Source of the DNA: CAZNXE01 sp964576465
GTDB taxonomy: Bacteria > Planctomycetota > Planctomycetia > Pirellulales > JAEUIK01
Assembly (NCBI GenBank): GCA_964576465.1
Contig: CAZNXE010000232.1
Span: 1-9,363, forward strand
Reading direction: 5' to 3'
Length of the DNA: 9,363 nt
Part shown: in pieces, positions 1 to 6,279 of the stretch
How positions within the stretch are numbered: position 1 is the stretch's first letter
How the letters are laid out: every line of letters starts with the position of its first letter
The notes under the pieces: model-generated
Told to the model about the DNA's origin: nothing
The model's input: the letters and a program-made list of their open reading frames with translations, nothing else
Databases searched by the model: none
Translations under genes and position numbers: made by a program

Positions 1-46
1 TTGGTGGTAGAATAACAAACCAGATCACGACTCCAGTTTCAACTGA

Positions 47-241
47 ACCAATACAATCAAAGCCCTGCGACACACCGCGTGGCGATCAGACAACGAGAGA
101 GTTGAAATGCTTAGACAACTTACTGGCGAGGATTTCGGGCCGGACTTTGAACAGTGGCACGAATGGTATCGGGATCAGAAGAATCACATTCAGCTAGATT
201 GGGGTTCTTCCCTCGGACACGACCCGCGAATAGCCAAGTAG
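47..241 (+). pseudogene. Remnant or C-terminal tail of a HEAT-repeat protein
   Basis: This frame opens after a TGA at 44-46 and ends at TAG 239-241. It encodes about 64 residues if read from the stop, or 44 residues from the only ATG (107). The translation contains LRQLTGEDFGPD followed by two spaced tryptophans (EQWHEWY). From memory, an LTGxDFG...W..W pattern is frequent at the C-terminal end of planctomycete HEAT-repeat proteins, and the preceding residues look like one half of a HEAT helix pair. There is no full repeat and no convincing start: a purine-rich GAGAG sits 5 bases before the ATG. The piece may therefore be a decayed remnant, the far end of a frameshifted gene that begins left of the window, or a chance small ORF. 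Another frame is also stop-free from the window edge to 194, but its translation is not HEAT-like. The tail after about position 190 looks unconstrained. Confidence 0.35.
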
Positions 242-334
242 GATGCGCCAAGCGAATCGTGGAGGCACCATTTGTTGAATTGGTTCGAGCCAATCACTGT
301 GCGTCCGCGCTCCGCTTGACGACACCCTACGGGA

Positions 335-2002
335 CTACTCCATCAACACGCCCTTGCGCACTTCAGAGCTCTCACGGTACCCCAGCCGGATGGCTTTTGT
401 CCTCACGGTCGTGCCGTGTGAGATATCTACCGGATTAGTATACAACAGCCAGTGCGGCTTCTTGCTGGTGTCGGTGGTGTAGGCGATCGAGGCTCCTTCT
501 GTTGAGCAGGTGATGAAGAGCTTGCCGTGATCTTCTTGTTGGCTATTCTCGATCGTGACTTCAGGCGGCTTGGTTACTTGCCACTGGCCGCCGGGGCGCA
601 TGCGTTCCCAGAGTTCTGCTTCGGGTGTCAGCCCTACATCGGCGGTCTCTTTGCGCCACAACTCATGGGCCAATCGTAGACGGTGGAGCGCCTCGCTATG
701 GCTTGGATCATTCGCCAGATTGCGAATTTCGTATGGGTCGGTTTGCGTATCGTACAGCTCTTCGACCGGTTTTGTGTCAGCGAAGAATAGCCGTTGCGGG
801 CCGGTTAGTTTTCCGGCGGCGTGCAGGCGGCGCAACTCTTGCATGGTCGGCATCTCTTCCCCATACGAAATCGTCTGCGCGTAGGGCTTGTAAGGTTCGT
901 AGTTGCGAATGTATTTGTATCGCACGTCGCGAACGGCCCGAATGATGTCGTAGGTTTCGTCCATGCGGTCGCGTGCCGCATAGATGTACTCTCGATCGGC
1001 TCCGGTTTGATCGCCCAGAAAAGCGCGGCCTTGCATGTGCTTGGGAATCGGAACGCCGGCCAACGATAGGACCGTCGGCGCGAAGTCGATGAACGAGATC
1101 AGTCTGTCGTCGACACTTTTCGGAGCGAGCACGCCTGGCCAGCGGACGATCATCGGCACGTGCAGCCCCGTGTCGTAAACCCAGCGTTTGTAGCGTGGCA
1201 GCCCGCGCCCGTGATCGGACCAGAAGATGACGATTGTGTTCTCGCGGAGACCGTCGTCATCCAACTGCCTGAGGATCTCGGCCACCTGACGGTCCATGGC
1301 GCTAATGAGATCGTAATACCGTGCAATATCGCGTCGAATCACAGGCGTGTCGGGATAAATCGGCGGCAGCGGAGCCAACGCGGGATCGTGCCGTTGCTCG
1401 GCGGTGAGATTCTTCGTAATCGCCGCGAATTGCTCTTCCGGCACACGAATCTTGCTTTCGTGGGTCCGCGTCAGGTTGATCACACAGAAAAACGGTTGCC
1501 CTGCCGCCCGATTGCGCCAATGGGCCGTTTTACTCGACTCGTCCCATGCGGTTACGGGGTTGTCGAAGTTGTAGTCGGTCTTTGAGTTGTTCGAGCAGTA
1601 ATATCCAGCGGCTCTTAGATACTCGGTGAAGCAGTGGATCTCTGGCGGCGGCACGGCGCGGCACCGCATGTGATGCGTACCGATCGTGGTGGGGTACATG
1701 CCCGAGATAATGCAAGAGCGATTCACCGCGCACACGCCCGCCACGCCGAACACGTTGGTAAACCGAGTGCCCTCCTCCGACAAACGATCGAGTGTCGGGG
1801 TCCGCGCGTACGCATCTCCGTAGCAACCCAAGTCGGCACTAATATCCTCGCAGCTAATCCAGAGAATGTTGGGCCGCGGCGAAGTGGCGGTGTCCTGGGC
1901 ATGGATCGGGAGTGTGGACGAAGCGCGTATGCCCAAGAACATCGCCGCGAAAAATATCGCGAACATCCTGTGTCGAGAAAAACCGATTCGTTCAAGACTC
2001 AT
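335..2002 (-). CDS. Secreted sulfatase, heparan-N-sulfatase-like, with C-terminal beta-hexosaminidase-type domain
   Basis: Predicted type I sulfatase (alkaline-phosphatase fold) that hydrolyses sulfate esters or sulfamates, probably on sulfated glycans outside the cytoplasm. The chosen start gives 555 residues. An export signal covers residues 1-36 (basic start, hydrophobic MFAIFFAAMFLGI, cleavage probably after HAQ). The metal-site strand NILWISCED is at 45-53, with Glu-Asp where many sulfatases have Asp-Asp. The signature is Cys91-Ala-Val-Asn-Arg95, followed by the usual SGMYPTTIG. A second metal-site block SDHG is at 262-265 and Lys272-Arg273 follow. Residues about 480-553 resemble a CHB_HEX_C/Fn3-associated beta-sandwich, suggesting glycan or surface binding. 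A GTG at 2059 would add 19 residues, but ATG 2002 has a good Shine-Dalgarno and places the signal peptide correctly. The odd point is Val93, where the formylglycine motif CxPxR normally has Pro (sometimes Ala). The substrate cannot be told from sequence. Confidence 0.93.
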   Translation of the reverse strand: MSLERIGFSRHRMFAIFFAAMFLGIRASSTLPIHAQDTATSPRPNILWISCEDISADLGCYGDAYARTPTLDRLSEEGTRFTNVFGVAGVCAVNRSCIISGMYPTTIGTHHMRCRAVPPPEIHCFTEYLRAAGYYCSNNSKTDYNFDNPVTAWDESSKTAHWRNRAAGQPFFCVINLTRTHESKIRVPEEQFAAITKNLTAEQRHDPALAPLPPIYPDTPVIRRDIARYYDLISAMDRQVAEILRQLDDDGLRENTIVIFWSDHGRGLPRYKRWVYDTGLHVPMIVRWPGVLAPKSVDDRLISFIDFAPTVLSLAGVPIPKHMQGRAFLGDQTGADREYIYAARDRMDETYDIIRAVRDVRYKYIRNYEPYKPYAQTISYGEEMPTMQELRRLHAAGKLTGPQRLFFADTKPVEELYDTQTDPYEIRNLANDPSHSEALHRLRLAHELWRKETADVGLTPEAELWERMRPGGQWQVTKPPEVTIENSQQEDHGKLFITCSTEGASIAYTTDTSKKPHWLLYTNPVDISHGTTVRTKAIRLGYRESSEVRKGVLME

Positions 2003-2010
2003 GCATCCGG

Positions 2011-2016
2011 TTCCTT
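2011..2016 (-). promoter_or_regulatory. Ribosome binding site of the sulfatase
   Basis: AAGGAA on the minus strand lies 8 bases before ATG 2002. It decides for this start over the GTG at 2059, which overlaps the stop codon of the upstream HEAT gene. Initiation at 2002 also puts the hydrophobic signal sequence close to the N-terminus. Confidence 0.6.
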
Positions 2017-2055
2017 GTGAGTTCGCGTGAAAAATTCTTTGTCCCGAAGCAATGC

Positions 2056-2649
2056 TCACCGACCGGTGTCCTCTGCTCCGTCAAACCGCTTGGTGAGTCG
2101 GGTTGCAAGCCGCACCACGTAGCGGAGTGAGTCTCCGGTGGCCTTGTCGATGGCATCGCGTGCCGCGACGGCCTGAAGTCCGATTGATTCCAGTGAGGAG
2201 ATCGCCCCCAGACGCACGGCGTCCAGCGGGTGTTCAAGCAATTCGACAAGCACCGGTACGCCCAACTTTGGTTGTCCCAGATGGCATACCGCCTCGGCTG
2301 CCGCAATCCGCACGCTTGGGGCGTCGTCTTGCAGAGCAACCCTCAGGGCGGAAATATTGCCGGTCCGTCCGGTTCGCCCCAATTCGACAGCCGCCCAATA
2401 GCGTATCACCGTGTCGTCCTGTTCCAGGGCCTTATTCAAAGGTTGCACCGCGTGAAGCACACCCAGGGCCTTCACCGCGGCCACGCGATCAAGAGGATCG
2501 CGGGCCGATAATCTTTCGATCCAATCCGTGGTCGTGCGCCCGAGAAATGTTTTTTCTGATGCTTCGGCCGGTTCAGAACACGCCAAGACCGTTAGCGAGA
2601 GAACAAAAAAAACTACCACAATACGGAGCCAACGATCGCCGTCACACAC
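2056..2649 (-). CDS. HEAT-repeat lipoprotein
   Basis: A 197-residue protein with a short basic start, a hydrophobic stretch (residues 8-23, IVVVFFVLSLTVLA) and Cys24. The sequence VLAC is an acceptable lipobox, and Ser follows at +2. The alternative is signal peptidase I cleavage after AEA near residue 30. From about residue 39 to 170 there are three to four helix-pair repeats of the HEAT/PBS-lyase type, with recurring DPxxRxAAxxALG-like patterns (for example DRVAAVKALG, VRIAAAEAVCHLG, AVRLGAISSLESIG). HEAT repeats form protein-protein or ligand-binding solenoids and have no catalytic residues. The gene starts at GTG 2649, with GGGGAG 9 bases upstream. The sulfatase follows on the same strand, 53 bases between stop and preferred start, so the two are probably one operon. 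In planctomycetes HEAT repeats are often found next to or fused with sulfatases (general knowledge). A scaffold or partner role for the sulfatase is inference. Confidence 0.82.
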   Translation of the reverse strand: MCDGDRWLRIVVVFFVLSLTVLACSEPAEASEKTFLGRTTTDWIERLSARDPLDRVAAVKALGVLHAVQPLNKALEQDDTVIRYWAAVELGRTGRTGNISALRVALQDDAPSVRIAAAEAVCHLGQPKLGVPVLVELLEHPLDAVRLGAISSLESIGLQAVAARDAIDKATGDSLRYVVRLATRLTKRFDGAEDTGR

Positions 2650-2658
2650 GGTTCAACA

Positions 2659-2664
2659 CTCCCC
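2659..2664 (-). promoter_or_regulatory. Ribosome binding site of the HEAT gene, inside a small hairpin
   Basis: GGGGAG on the minus strand is 9 bases before the GTG start at 2649 and supports this non-ATG start. Its four G can pair with CCCC just upstream in the transcript (genomic 2672-2675, loop 2665-2671), which could partly hide the site. The stem is only four G-C pairs, so a regulatory effect is speculative. Confidence 0.45.
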
Positions 2665-2720
2665 GACAATAGGGGTTAGGGCTTTGGGGATCCGACAGAC
2701 ACCTTCATTCTTTCCCATTG

Positions 2721-2774
2721 ATTCTAGAGACTCTGCGAGGGGCGTGTCTAAAAAACGGTGTTTCTAGAGATTCT
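2721..2774. repeat. Direct repeat TTCTAGAGA, 40 bp apart, in the divergent region
   Basis: Two copies of a 14-base unit lie at 2721-2734 (ATTCTAGAGACTCT) and 2761-2774 (TTTCTAGAGATTCT). They agree at 12 of 14 positions and share the nine-base core TTCTAGAGA. Their starts are exactly 40 bases apart, close to four helical turns, so both would lie on the same face of DNA. The pair sits between the divergent HEAT-sulfatase operon and the macrodomain gene, where an operator would be expected. No regulator is encoded nearby. Confidence 0.35.
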
Positions 2775-2788
2775 TTGTCCGCTGGCGA

Positions 2789-2815
2789 CCCCAAAGTTGG
2801 AGAACTTGGACGGGG
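2789..2815 (+). other. Imperfect hairpin upstream of the macrodomain gene
   Basis: The left arm CCCCAAAGTT and the right arm AACTTGG-AC-GGGG can fold around a GGAG loop. The inner seven pairs carry one bulged A, and two outer C-G pairs are separated by an AC bulge. On the plus strand the hairpin is followed by CTGCTTTT. It lies about 100 bases before the macrodomain start. It could be leader structure, a weak terminator or attenuator, or chance. Confidence 0.25.
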
Positions 2816-2912
2816 CTGCTTTTCGTCTGGAATCCCGATAGCTTGGACTCTTCCTGTCGAACTTGATTCACTCGGTTCGGTAGTGGCATGACAAAGGACT
2901 GGAGAGACTACC

Positions 2913-3473
2913 ATGCAGATGGTCTTTGGCACGGGACGGATTGAACTCCACCAAGGCGACATCACACAGCAGGAAGTCGATGCCATTGTGAATGCCGCGA
3001 ACAGCGACTTGGCTGGCGGGGGAGGTGTCGACGAAGCCATTCATCGTGGCGGTGGCGCGTCAATCCTGCTAGAGACCGGCGAGCGCTATCCGGAAGGATG
3101 CCCGACCGGGTCGGCAGTGATCACGGGTGCTGGAAATCTTGCGGCACGGCATGTCATCCACACGGTCGGTCCCATTTGGCGTGGCGGACGAAGCAACGAA
3201 GAGGACCTCTTGCGGCGAGCGTATCATCATTCACTTCAACTTGCTCAAGAAAACGAATGTCGCACGATCGCCTTTCCGGCATTGAGCGCGGGAGCGTACC
3301 GCTATCCGCTCGATCAGGCGGCGCGAGTCGCACTGTCGACGACAATCCGTTTTCTTCAAGACACCGAAAATAGACTTCCCGAGACCATTCGCTTCGTGCT
3401 GTTTAACGCCGCCGTCTACGGAGCATTCGCGGCTGCTTTGGAAACGCAGGCGGCCGGCGGTCAGACGCCATAA
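2913..3473 (+). CDS. Macrodomain ADP-ribosyl hydrolase (YmdB/MacroD type)
   Basis: A 186-residue single macrodomain, predicted to hydrolyse O-acetyl-ADP-ribose and/or remove mono-ADP-ribose from acidic residues in the cytoplasm. Family motifs appear in order. GDIT (15-18) contacts adenine. IVNAANSDLAGGGGVDEAIH (25-44) carries the residues equivalent to E. coli YmdB Asn25 and Asp35, here Asn30 and Asp40. CPTGSAVIT is at 63-71, HTVGPIWRGG at 83-92, and the phosphate/ribose loop FPALSAGAYRYP at 121-132. The length is close to YmdB (about 177), with no extra domain. The start ATG has GGAG at 2901-2904, 8 bases upstream. No ADP-ribosyltransferase or toxin gene is visible beside it, so it does not look like half of a DarTG-type pair. 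It is a stand-alone transcription unit, convergent with the sulfotransferase. Its cellular substrate is unknown. Confidence 0.93.
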   Translation: MQMVFGTGRIELHQGDITQQEVDAIVNAANSDLAGGGGVDEAIHRGGGASILLETGERYPEGCPTGSAVITGAGNLAARHVIHTVGPIWRGGRSNEEDLLRRAYHHSLQLAQENECRTIAFPALSAGAYRYPLDQAARVALSTTIRFLQDTENRLPETIRFVLFNAAVYGAFAAALETQAAGGQTP

Positions 3474-3493
3474 AGTACGACTTGATCGAGTGA

Positions 3494-3516
3494 GATTCGG
3501 ACTCCCAGACCGATTC
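3494..3516. terminator. Possible bidirectional terminator between convergent genes
   Basis: GATTCGG (3494-3500) and CCGATTC (3510-3516) form a seven-base arm pair with one T-T mismatch around a nine-base loop. It lies in the 72-base gap between the macrodomain stop and the sulfotransferase stop, where termination of both transcripts would be needed. There is no good T-run on either side (ACTTTG on the plus strand), so an intrinsic terminator is only weakly supported. Confidence 0.25.
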
Positions 3517-3545
3517 ACTTTGACCTTCGACTCATCTCCAGCGGT

Positions 3546-4709
3546 TCAACCCTCGGGAAGCTCGGGGGACCGAAGTGCATAGCCATGACGTTCGATGTGG
3601 TCGCGCCAGCGAATCGAAATCTCACGCTCCACTTCGGGCGCAAGTTGATAGCGATTCGTCTGATAGTCACGCGCGTTGTGGAAGTAGTTTTCAATCGCCG
3701 GAAGCACGCGGTCGAACTCGCCCAAATCGAGCTGATCGTAAAGCTGGCGCATCTGATCAACCGGGTCGCGAACCAGGTCTTCGTACCGCAACTCGAAGAA
3801 ACACGTAGGGTCGACCAGATGCCGCGTTGCTTGGAGTCGTTCGTCCATGCGCGAGAACGTTTCCAGGACGAACTCATCGAGCCCTTGGAAGGTAGGCACT
3901 TGAAGCCCTTGCGTGCTGTAAAGCGATTTCCAAAGATGGACCGTCGAAGGAAATACGACGTACGGATCGCGCACAATATGAATGAACTTGGCCTGTGGAA
4001 ACAATTCGACCAACACGTCGAGCCGGGCCGTATGGGTCGGGCTTTTCAGCACAATCCGCTTCCGTTGGCGCAGCGTCAGTCGCTTGAGAAAACCGACCAG
4101 GGTTCGTTTCCAATGGTCGAGTTTATCTCCTTCAACCCCCACCAGATCCAGGTACTCTGGATACTGAGGCGGATGATTCGGAAACGCCAGTGTCGCATAA
4201 GGCGAAGGAACACCCGAATTGCAAAGCGCGAATTCGTCTTCCTGCGGTCGCTCCCAGCCCATCGCCATATTATCCATGGCGCGTTGTTTTGGCATAAGAA
4301 ATCGCAGCCAGCGAGTGGCAAGACGTTCTGTTAGCAAAAAATGATTGGGCGCCAAACAATGGTAATTGTTGGCGTACGTGTGGCGATCATCGAGACACAA
4401 CAGTTCGTGCAGCAGTGTTGTGCCGGTTCGCCAGTGGCCTAACACGAAAATCGGCGCCTCGGTGATCTCCGTTTTAGCAATCTGGCGACCGTACCATGCA
4501 CGCTCAAATAGTCCGAGAATGCTATTGACCGCACAAGCGATGGTGTGCGTGAAGACAATGTGCCAATAGCGAGGATGAACGGCTAGCCGATTGCGTGCCA
4601 ACATCCGCAGCCAACCACCAAGGTTCGCCCCATACCAAATTTGGGGCAGCCACCACGGGCGCGGCCTGGGAGCCGTGGTCGGTTTGTGCTTGCCGGTTGC
4701 GATGCTCAA
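3546..4709 (-). CDS. PAPS-dependent sulfotransferase family protein
   Basis: A 387-residue sulfotransferase predicted to move a sulfuryl group from PAPS to a hydroxyl acceptor. The 5'-phosphosulfate loop is GHWRTGTTLL (91-100), followed by a helix with His101-Glu102. KSPTH (222-226) and the 3'-phosphate site RDPYVVFPS (247-255, Arg247 and Ser255) follow. ELRYEDLVRDP further on is typical of the bacterial Sulfotransfer_3-type families. The tryptophan-rich N-terminus (residues 18-50) and helix 51-68 are moderately hydrophobic and may lie on the membrane. No signal peptide is seen, so the enzyme is cytoplasmic. The start is TTG 4709: an in-frame TGA lies at 4752-4754 with no ATG or GTG between, and AGGAAG (4720-4725) is 10 bases before the TTG. 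It follows the acyltransferase by 20 bases, so the two are surely co-transcribed. The acceptor is unknown. Related proteins include mycobacterial Stf3-type enzymes, but I cannot claim orthology. Confidence 0.9.
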   Translation of the reverse strand: MSIATGKHKPTTAPRPRPWWLPQIWYGANLGGWLRMLARNRLAVHPRYWHIVFTHTIACAVNSILGLFERAWYGRQIAKTEITEAPIFVLGHWRTGTTLLHELLCLDDRHTYANNYHCLAPNHFLLTERLATRWLRFLMPKQRAMDNMAMGWERPQEDEFALCNSGVPSPYATLAFPNHPPQYPEYLDLVGVEGDKLDHWKRTLVGFLKRLTLRQRKRIVLKSPTHTARLDVLVELFPQAKFIHIVRDPYVVFPSTVHLWKSLYSTQGLQVPTFQGLDEFVLETFSRMDERLQATRHLVDPTCFFELRYEDLVRDPVDQMRQLYDQLDLGEFDRVLPAIENYFHNARDYQTNRYQLAPEVEREISIRWRDHIERHGYALRSPELPEG

Positions 4710-4729
4710 CGCCGTGGTTCTTCCTACCG

Positions 4730-6112
4730 CTACTTGGATGGGGCGAGTTCTTCAACCGGCTCATCAATCGATTCACCGGCAACAAGTTCGACCTGGCGTA
4801 TGATGGTCGTGAACAGTTCTTCCGCCGTCTCGCGAGTGAAGGCATGACGGTCGTAATTGAGGATCAACGCCATTCTACCGGCGTAGGAGACCACCGATAG
4901 GGCCACCTTGGTATGCGGACGAATGGGCGGTGCCGATTCAACTCTCTCAAGCACCATTTTGCCAGCGGTTAGTTGGCCATTGTGATATTCCAGCGGCGTT
5001 TCCGACAGCACGCGCCCCATGTTGCTTAGCACACACGTTGCATAGCAGCGTGTCTCCCGGGTCAGAAAACGCAGTCCGCCTGGAATTCGACTTGCCAACG
5101 ACGTTCCACGTATGAAGGCGAGACCCAGGCGTAGCGACTTGATGAAGTTCAGTTCCCACGCGATGCTCTTGAGCAACCATCTGGGATTGGGAAACCACGT
5201 CGTATGGCGATCAACAAAGACCATCGCCACGACGTTTGCGGCCGGCATTCGCTCATCACCTTCCGCACGCAAACTGGTCGGAATCATGACACGAATCGGC
5301 TTCCAGCGCTGGGAGGCACGCATGCGGACGTTCCATTGATGCACCGCTAGAGAGAGGTCGCTTGCGAGCAAGTCATTCAATGTTGCGCCATCCTGCTTGG
5401 CCGCATCTTTCATTCGCCTTAGTTGAGCTACCGAAAGCGTCTTTGCCGGGAGATCGAGCAACGTCAGACCGTCGTCAATCTCGGCATCGTTTGGCATTTC
5501 GGTGCGAATCTCGATGGGCCGGCGAAGAAAAAACGCCGCGAACCCAATGGTGACCCCCCACAACTCTAGCGGAAAACGCAGCAGTAGCTTCGGCCAACTT
5601 AGACCGAACCGGGTTCGCTGCTTTAGCAGTTCTGCATCGAGCGGGCGCAGTGTCACACGCTGCTCTGCGGCAACCACGCCGTTGTGATAGGCACACAGCA
5701 AATCCTCGATGAAGCGATAGGCGCCGACCCCGTCGCAACACGAATGGTGAAACTGCACCCGCATGTCCACGCGATTTTCGCCGTGGCGAACCCAGAACCG
5801 AACGCCACATCCGGCCTTCAGGTCGATCAGTTCGCGCTCGGGAAACCGCAGCGGGACGGAATGCTCGGCAACATCCACAAGAGGAGTCGGGTCGGCAGTC
5901 CAAGTCCATGCGAGCTTCTTGCCAGAAGTCTCCGCCACGCACGCTGCCAACAGAGGATGACGCGCCAACGCTTCCGGAACAGCCTGCTCAAATGCCGTCT
6001 GATTGAAACAGCCAGAGAACTTCAGCCGAATCGTGAACGTCATGGGGTGGCTGACACGATCGTCAGTCAGCATATAGGTTTCAAACGGCACTAGCGGAAG
6101 CGGTGCGTGCAT
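4730..6112 (-). CDS. Condensation-fold acyltransferase (HHxxxDG; WS/DGAT-PapA-like)
   Basis: A 460-residue stand-alone member of the CoA-dependent acyltransferase/condensation superfamily, predicted to transfer an acyl group from a thioester to an alcohol or amine. The catalytic motif is HHSCCDG (122-128), with His123 as the likely base and Asp127 structural. The N-terminal half is typical (FETYMLTDD at 10-18, ARHPLLAA at 50-57). The C-terminal half has IPTSLRAEGDERMPAANVV (277-295) and the SNMGR turn (363-367), like the SNxG segment of WS/DGAT and PapA proteins. A hydrophobic stretch at 184-196 may help membrane contact. There is no carrier or adenylation domain, so this is not a peptide synthetase module. 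ATG 6112 is the only sensible start, and the purine-rich stretch before it (GAGAAAA) is a weak ribosome site. It is the first gene of an operon with the sulfotransferase. Whether it makes a wax ester, a glycolipid or another conjugate cannot be told. Confidence 0.85.
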   Translation of the reverse strand: MHAPLPLVPFETYMLTDDRVSHPMTFTIRLKFSGCFNQTAFEQAVPEALARHPLLAACVAETSGKKLAWTWTADPTPLVDVAEHSVPLRFPERELIDLKAGCGVRFWVRHGENRVDMRVQFHHSCCDGVGAYRFIEDLLCAYHNGVVAAEQRVTLRPLDAELLKQRTRFGLSWPKLLLRFPLELWGVTIGFAAFFLRRPIEIRTEMPNDAEIDDGLTLLDLPAKTLSVAQLRRMKDAAKQDGATLNDLLASDLSLAVHQWNVRMRASQRWKPIRVMIPTSLRAEGDERMPAANVVAMVFVDRHTTWFPNPRWLLKSIAWELNFIKSLRLGLAFIRGTSLASRIPGGLRFLTRETRCYATCVLSNMGRVLSETPLEYHNGQLTAGKMVLERVESAPPIRPHTKVALSVVSYAGRMALILNYDRHAFTRETAEELFTTIIRQVELVAGESIDEPVEELAPSK

Positions 6113-6179
6113 AGCTCATTTTCTCTAGCCGCGACGATATTCAATAGTTTGCAGCTCAATGTGAGCAAGGAAGGCAACG

Positions 6180-6204
6180 GAGAACCCGCTTCATTCGGGG
6201 TCTC
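6180..6204. other. Stem-loop in the acyltransferase leader region
   Basis: GAGAACCCG (6180-6188) and CGGGGTCTC (6196-6204) pair at eight of nine positions (one A-G mismatch) around the seven-base loop CTTCATT. It lies 68 bases upstream of the acyltransferase start. No T-run follows on either strand, so it is not an obvious terminator. It could be leader structure or part of a degenerate repeat. Confidence 0.35.
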
Positions 6205-6279
6205 GCTGGTCTCCCCTTCCCAGTGACCTCCGCAACGTTAAGAGGGGCTCGCGTCGATAAGAGAAGCCGACCGTCAACT

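Noticed and set aside
279..294. ATTGG-TTCGAG-CCAAT, resembling a tRNA T-arm or integration site
   Set aside because: The loop is six bases, not the seven of a T-loop, no acceptor or anticodon arms surround it, and there is no duplicated copy or integrase nearby.
154..438. Plus-strand open frame of 94 codons spanning the HEAT-like fragment and the sulfatase end
   Set aside because: Low-complexity Arg/Ser/Pro composition. It overlaps the sulfatase C-terminus antisense and has no ribosome site.
1160..1585. Plus-strand open frame (141 codons) opposite the sulfatase
   Set aside because: Antisense to the conserved sulfatase core, with no ribosome site or recognisable sequence.
2003..2059. GTG start of the sulfatase at 2059, overlapping the HEAT stop codon
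   Set aside because: It adds 19 polar residues before the signal peptide, and ATG 2002 has a well-placed Shine-Dalgarno. Coupled initiation at 2059 is possible but less likely.
2913..3473. Macrodomain as antitoxin of a DarTG-like or other ADP-ribosylation toxin system
   Set aside because: No ADP-ribosyltransferase or other toxin-like gene is adjacent. The protein resembles stand-alone YmdB-type enzymes and has its own transcription unit.
3585..4334. Long plus-strand open frame (249 codons) opposite the sulfotransferase
   Set aside because: It is arginine-rich, shows no domain, and lies wholly antisense to a gene with clear catalytic motifs. It is a shadow of GC-biased codons.
4730..6112. 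Fragment of a nonribosomal peptide synthetase condensation module
   Set aside because: It is full length for a stand-alone acyltransferase, and no adenylation or carrier domain is fused or adjacent.
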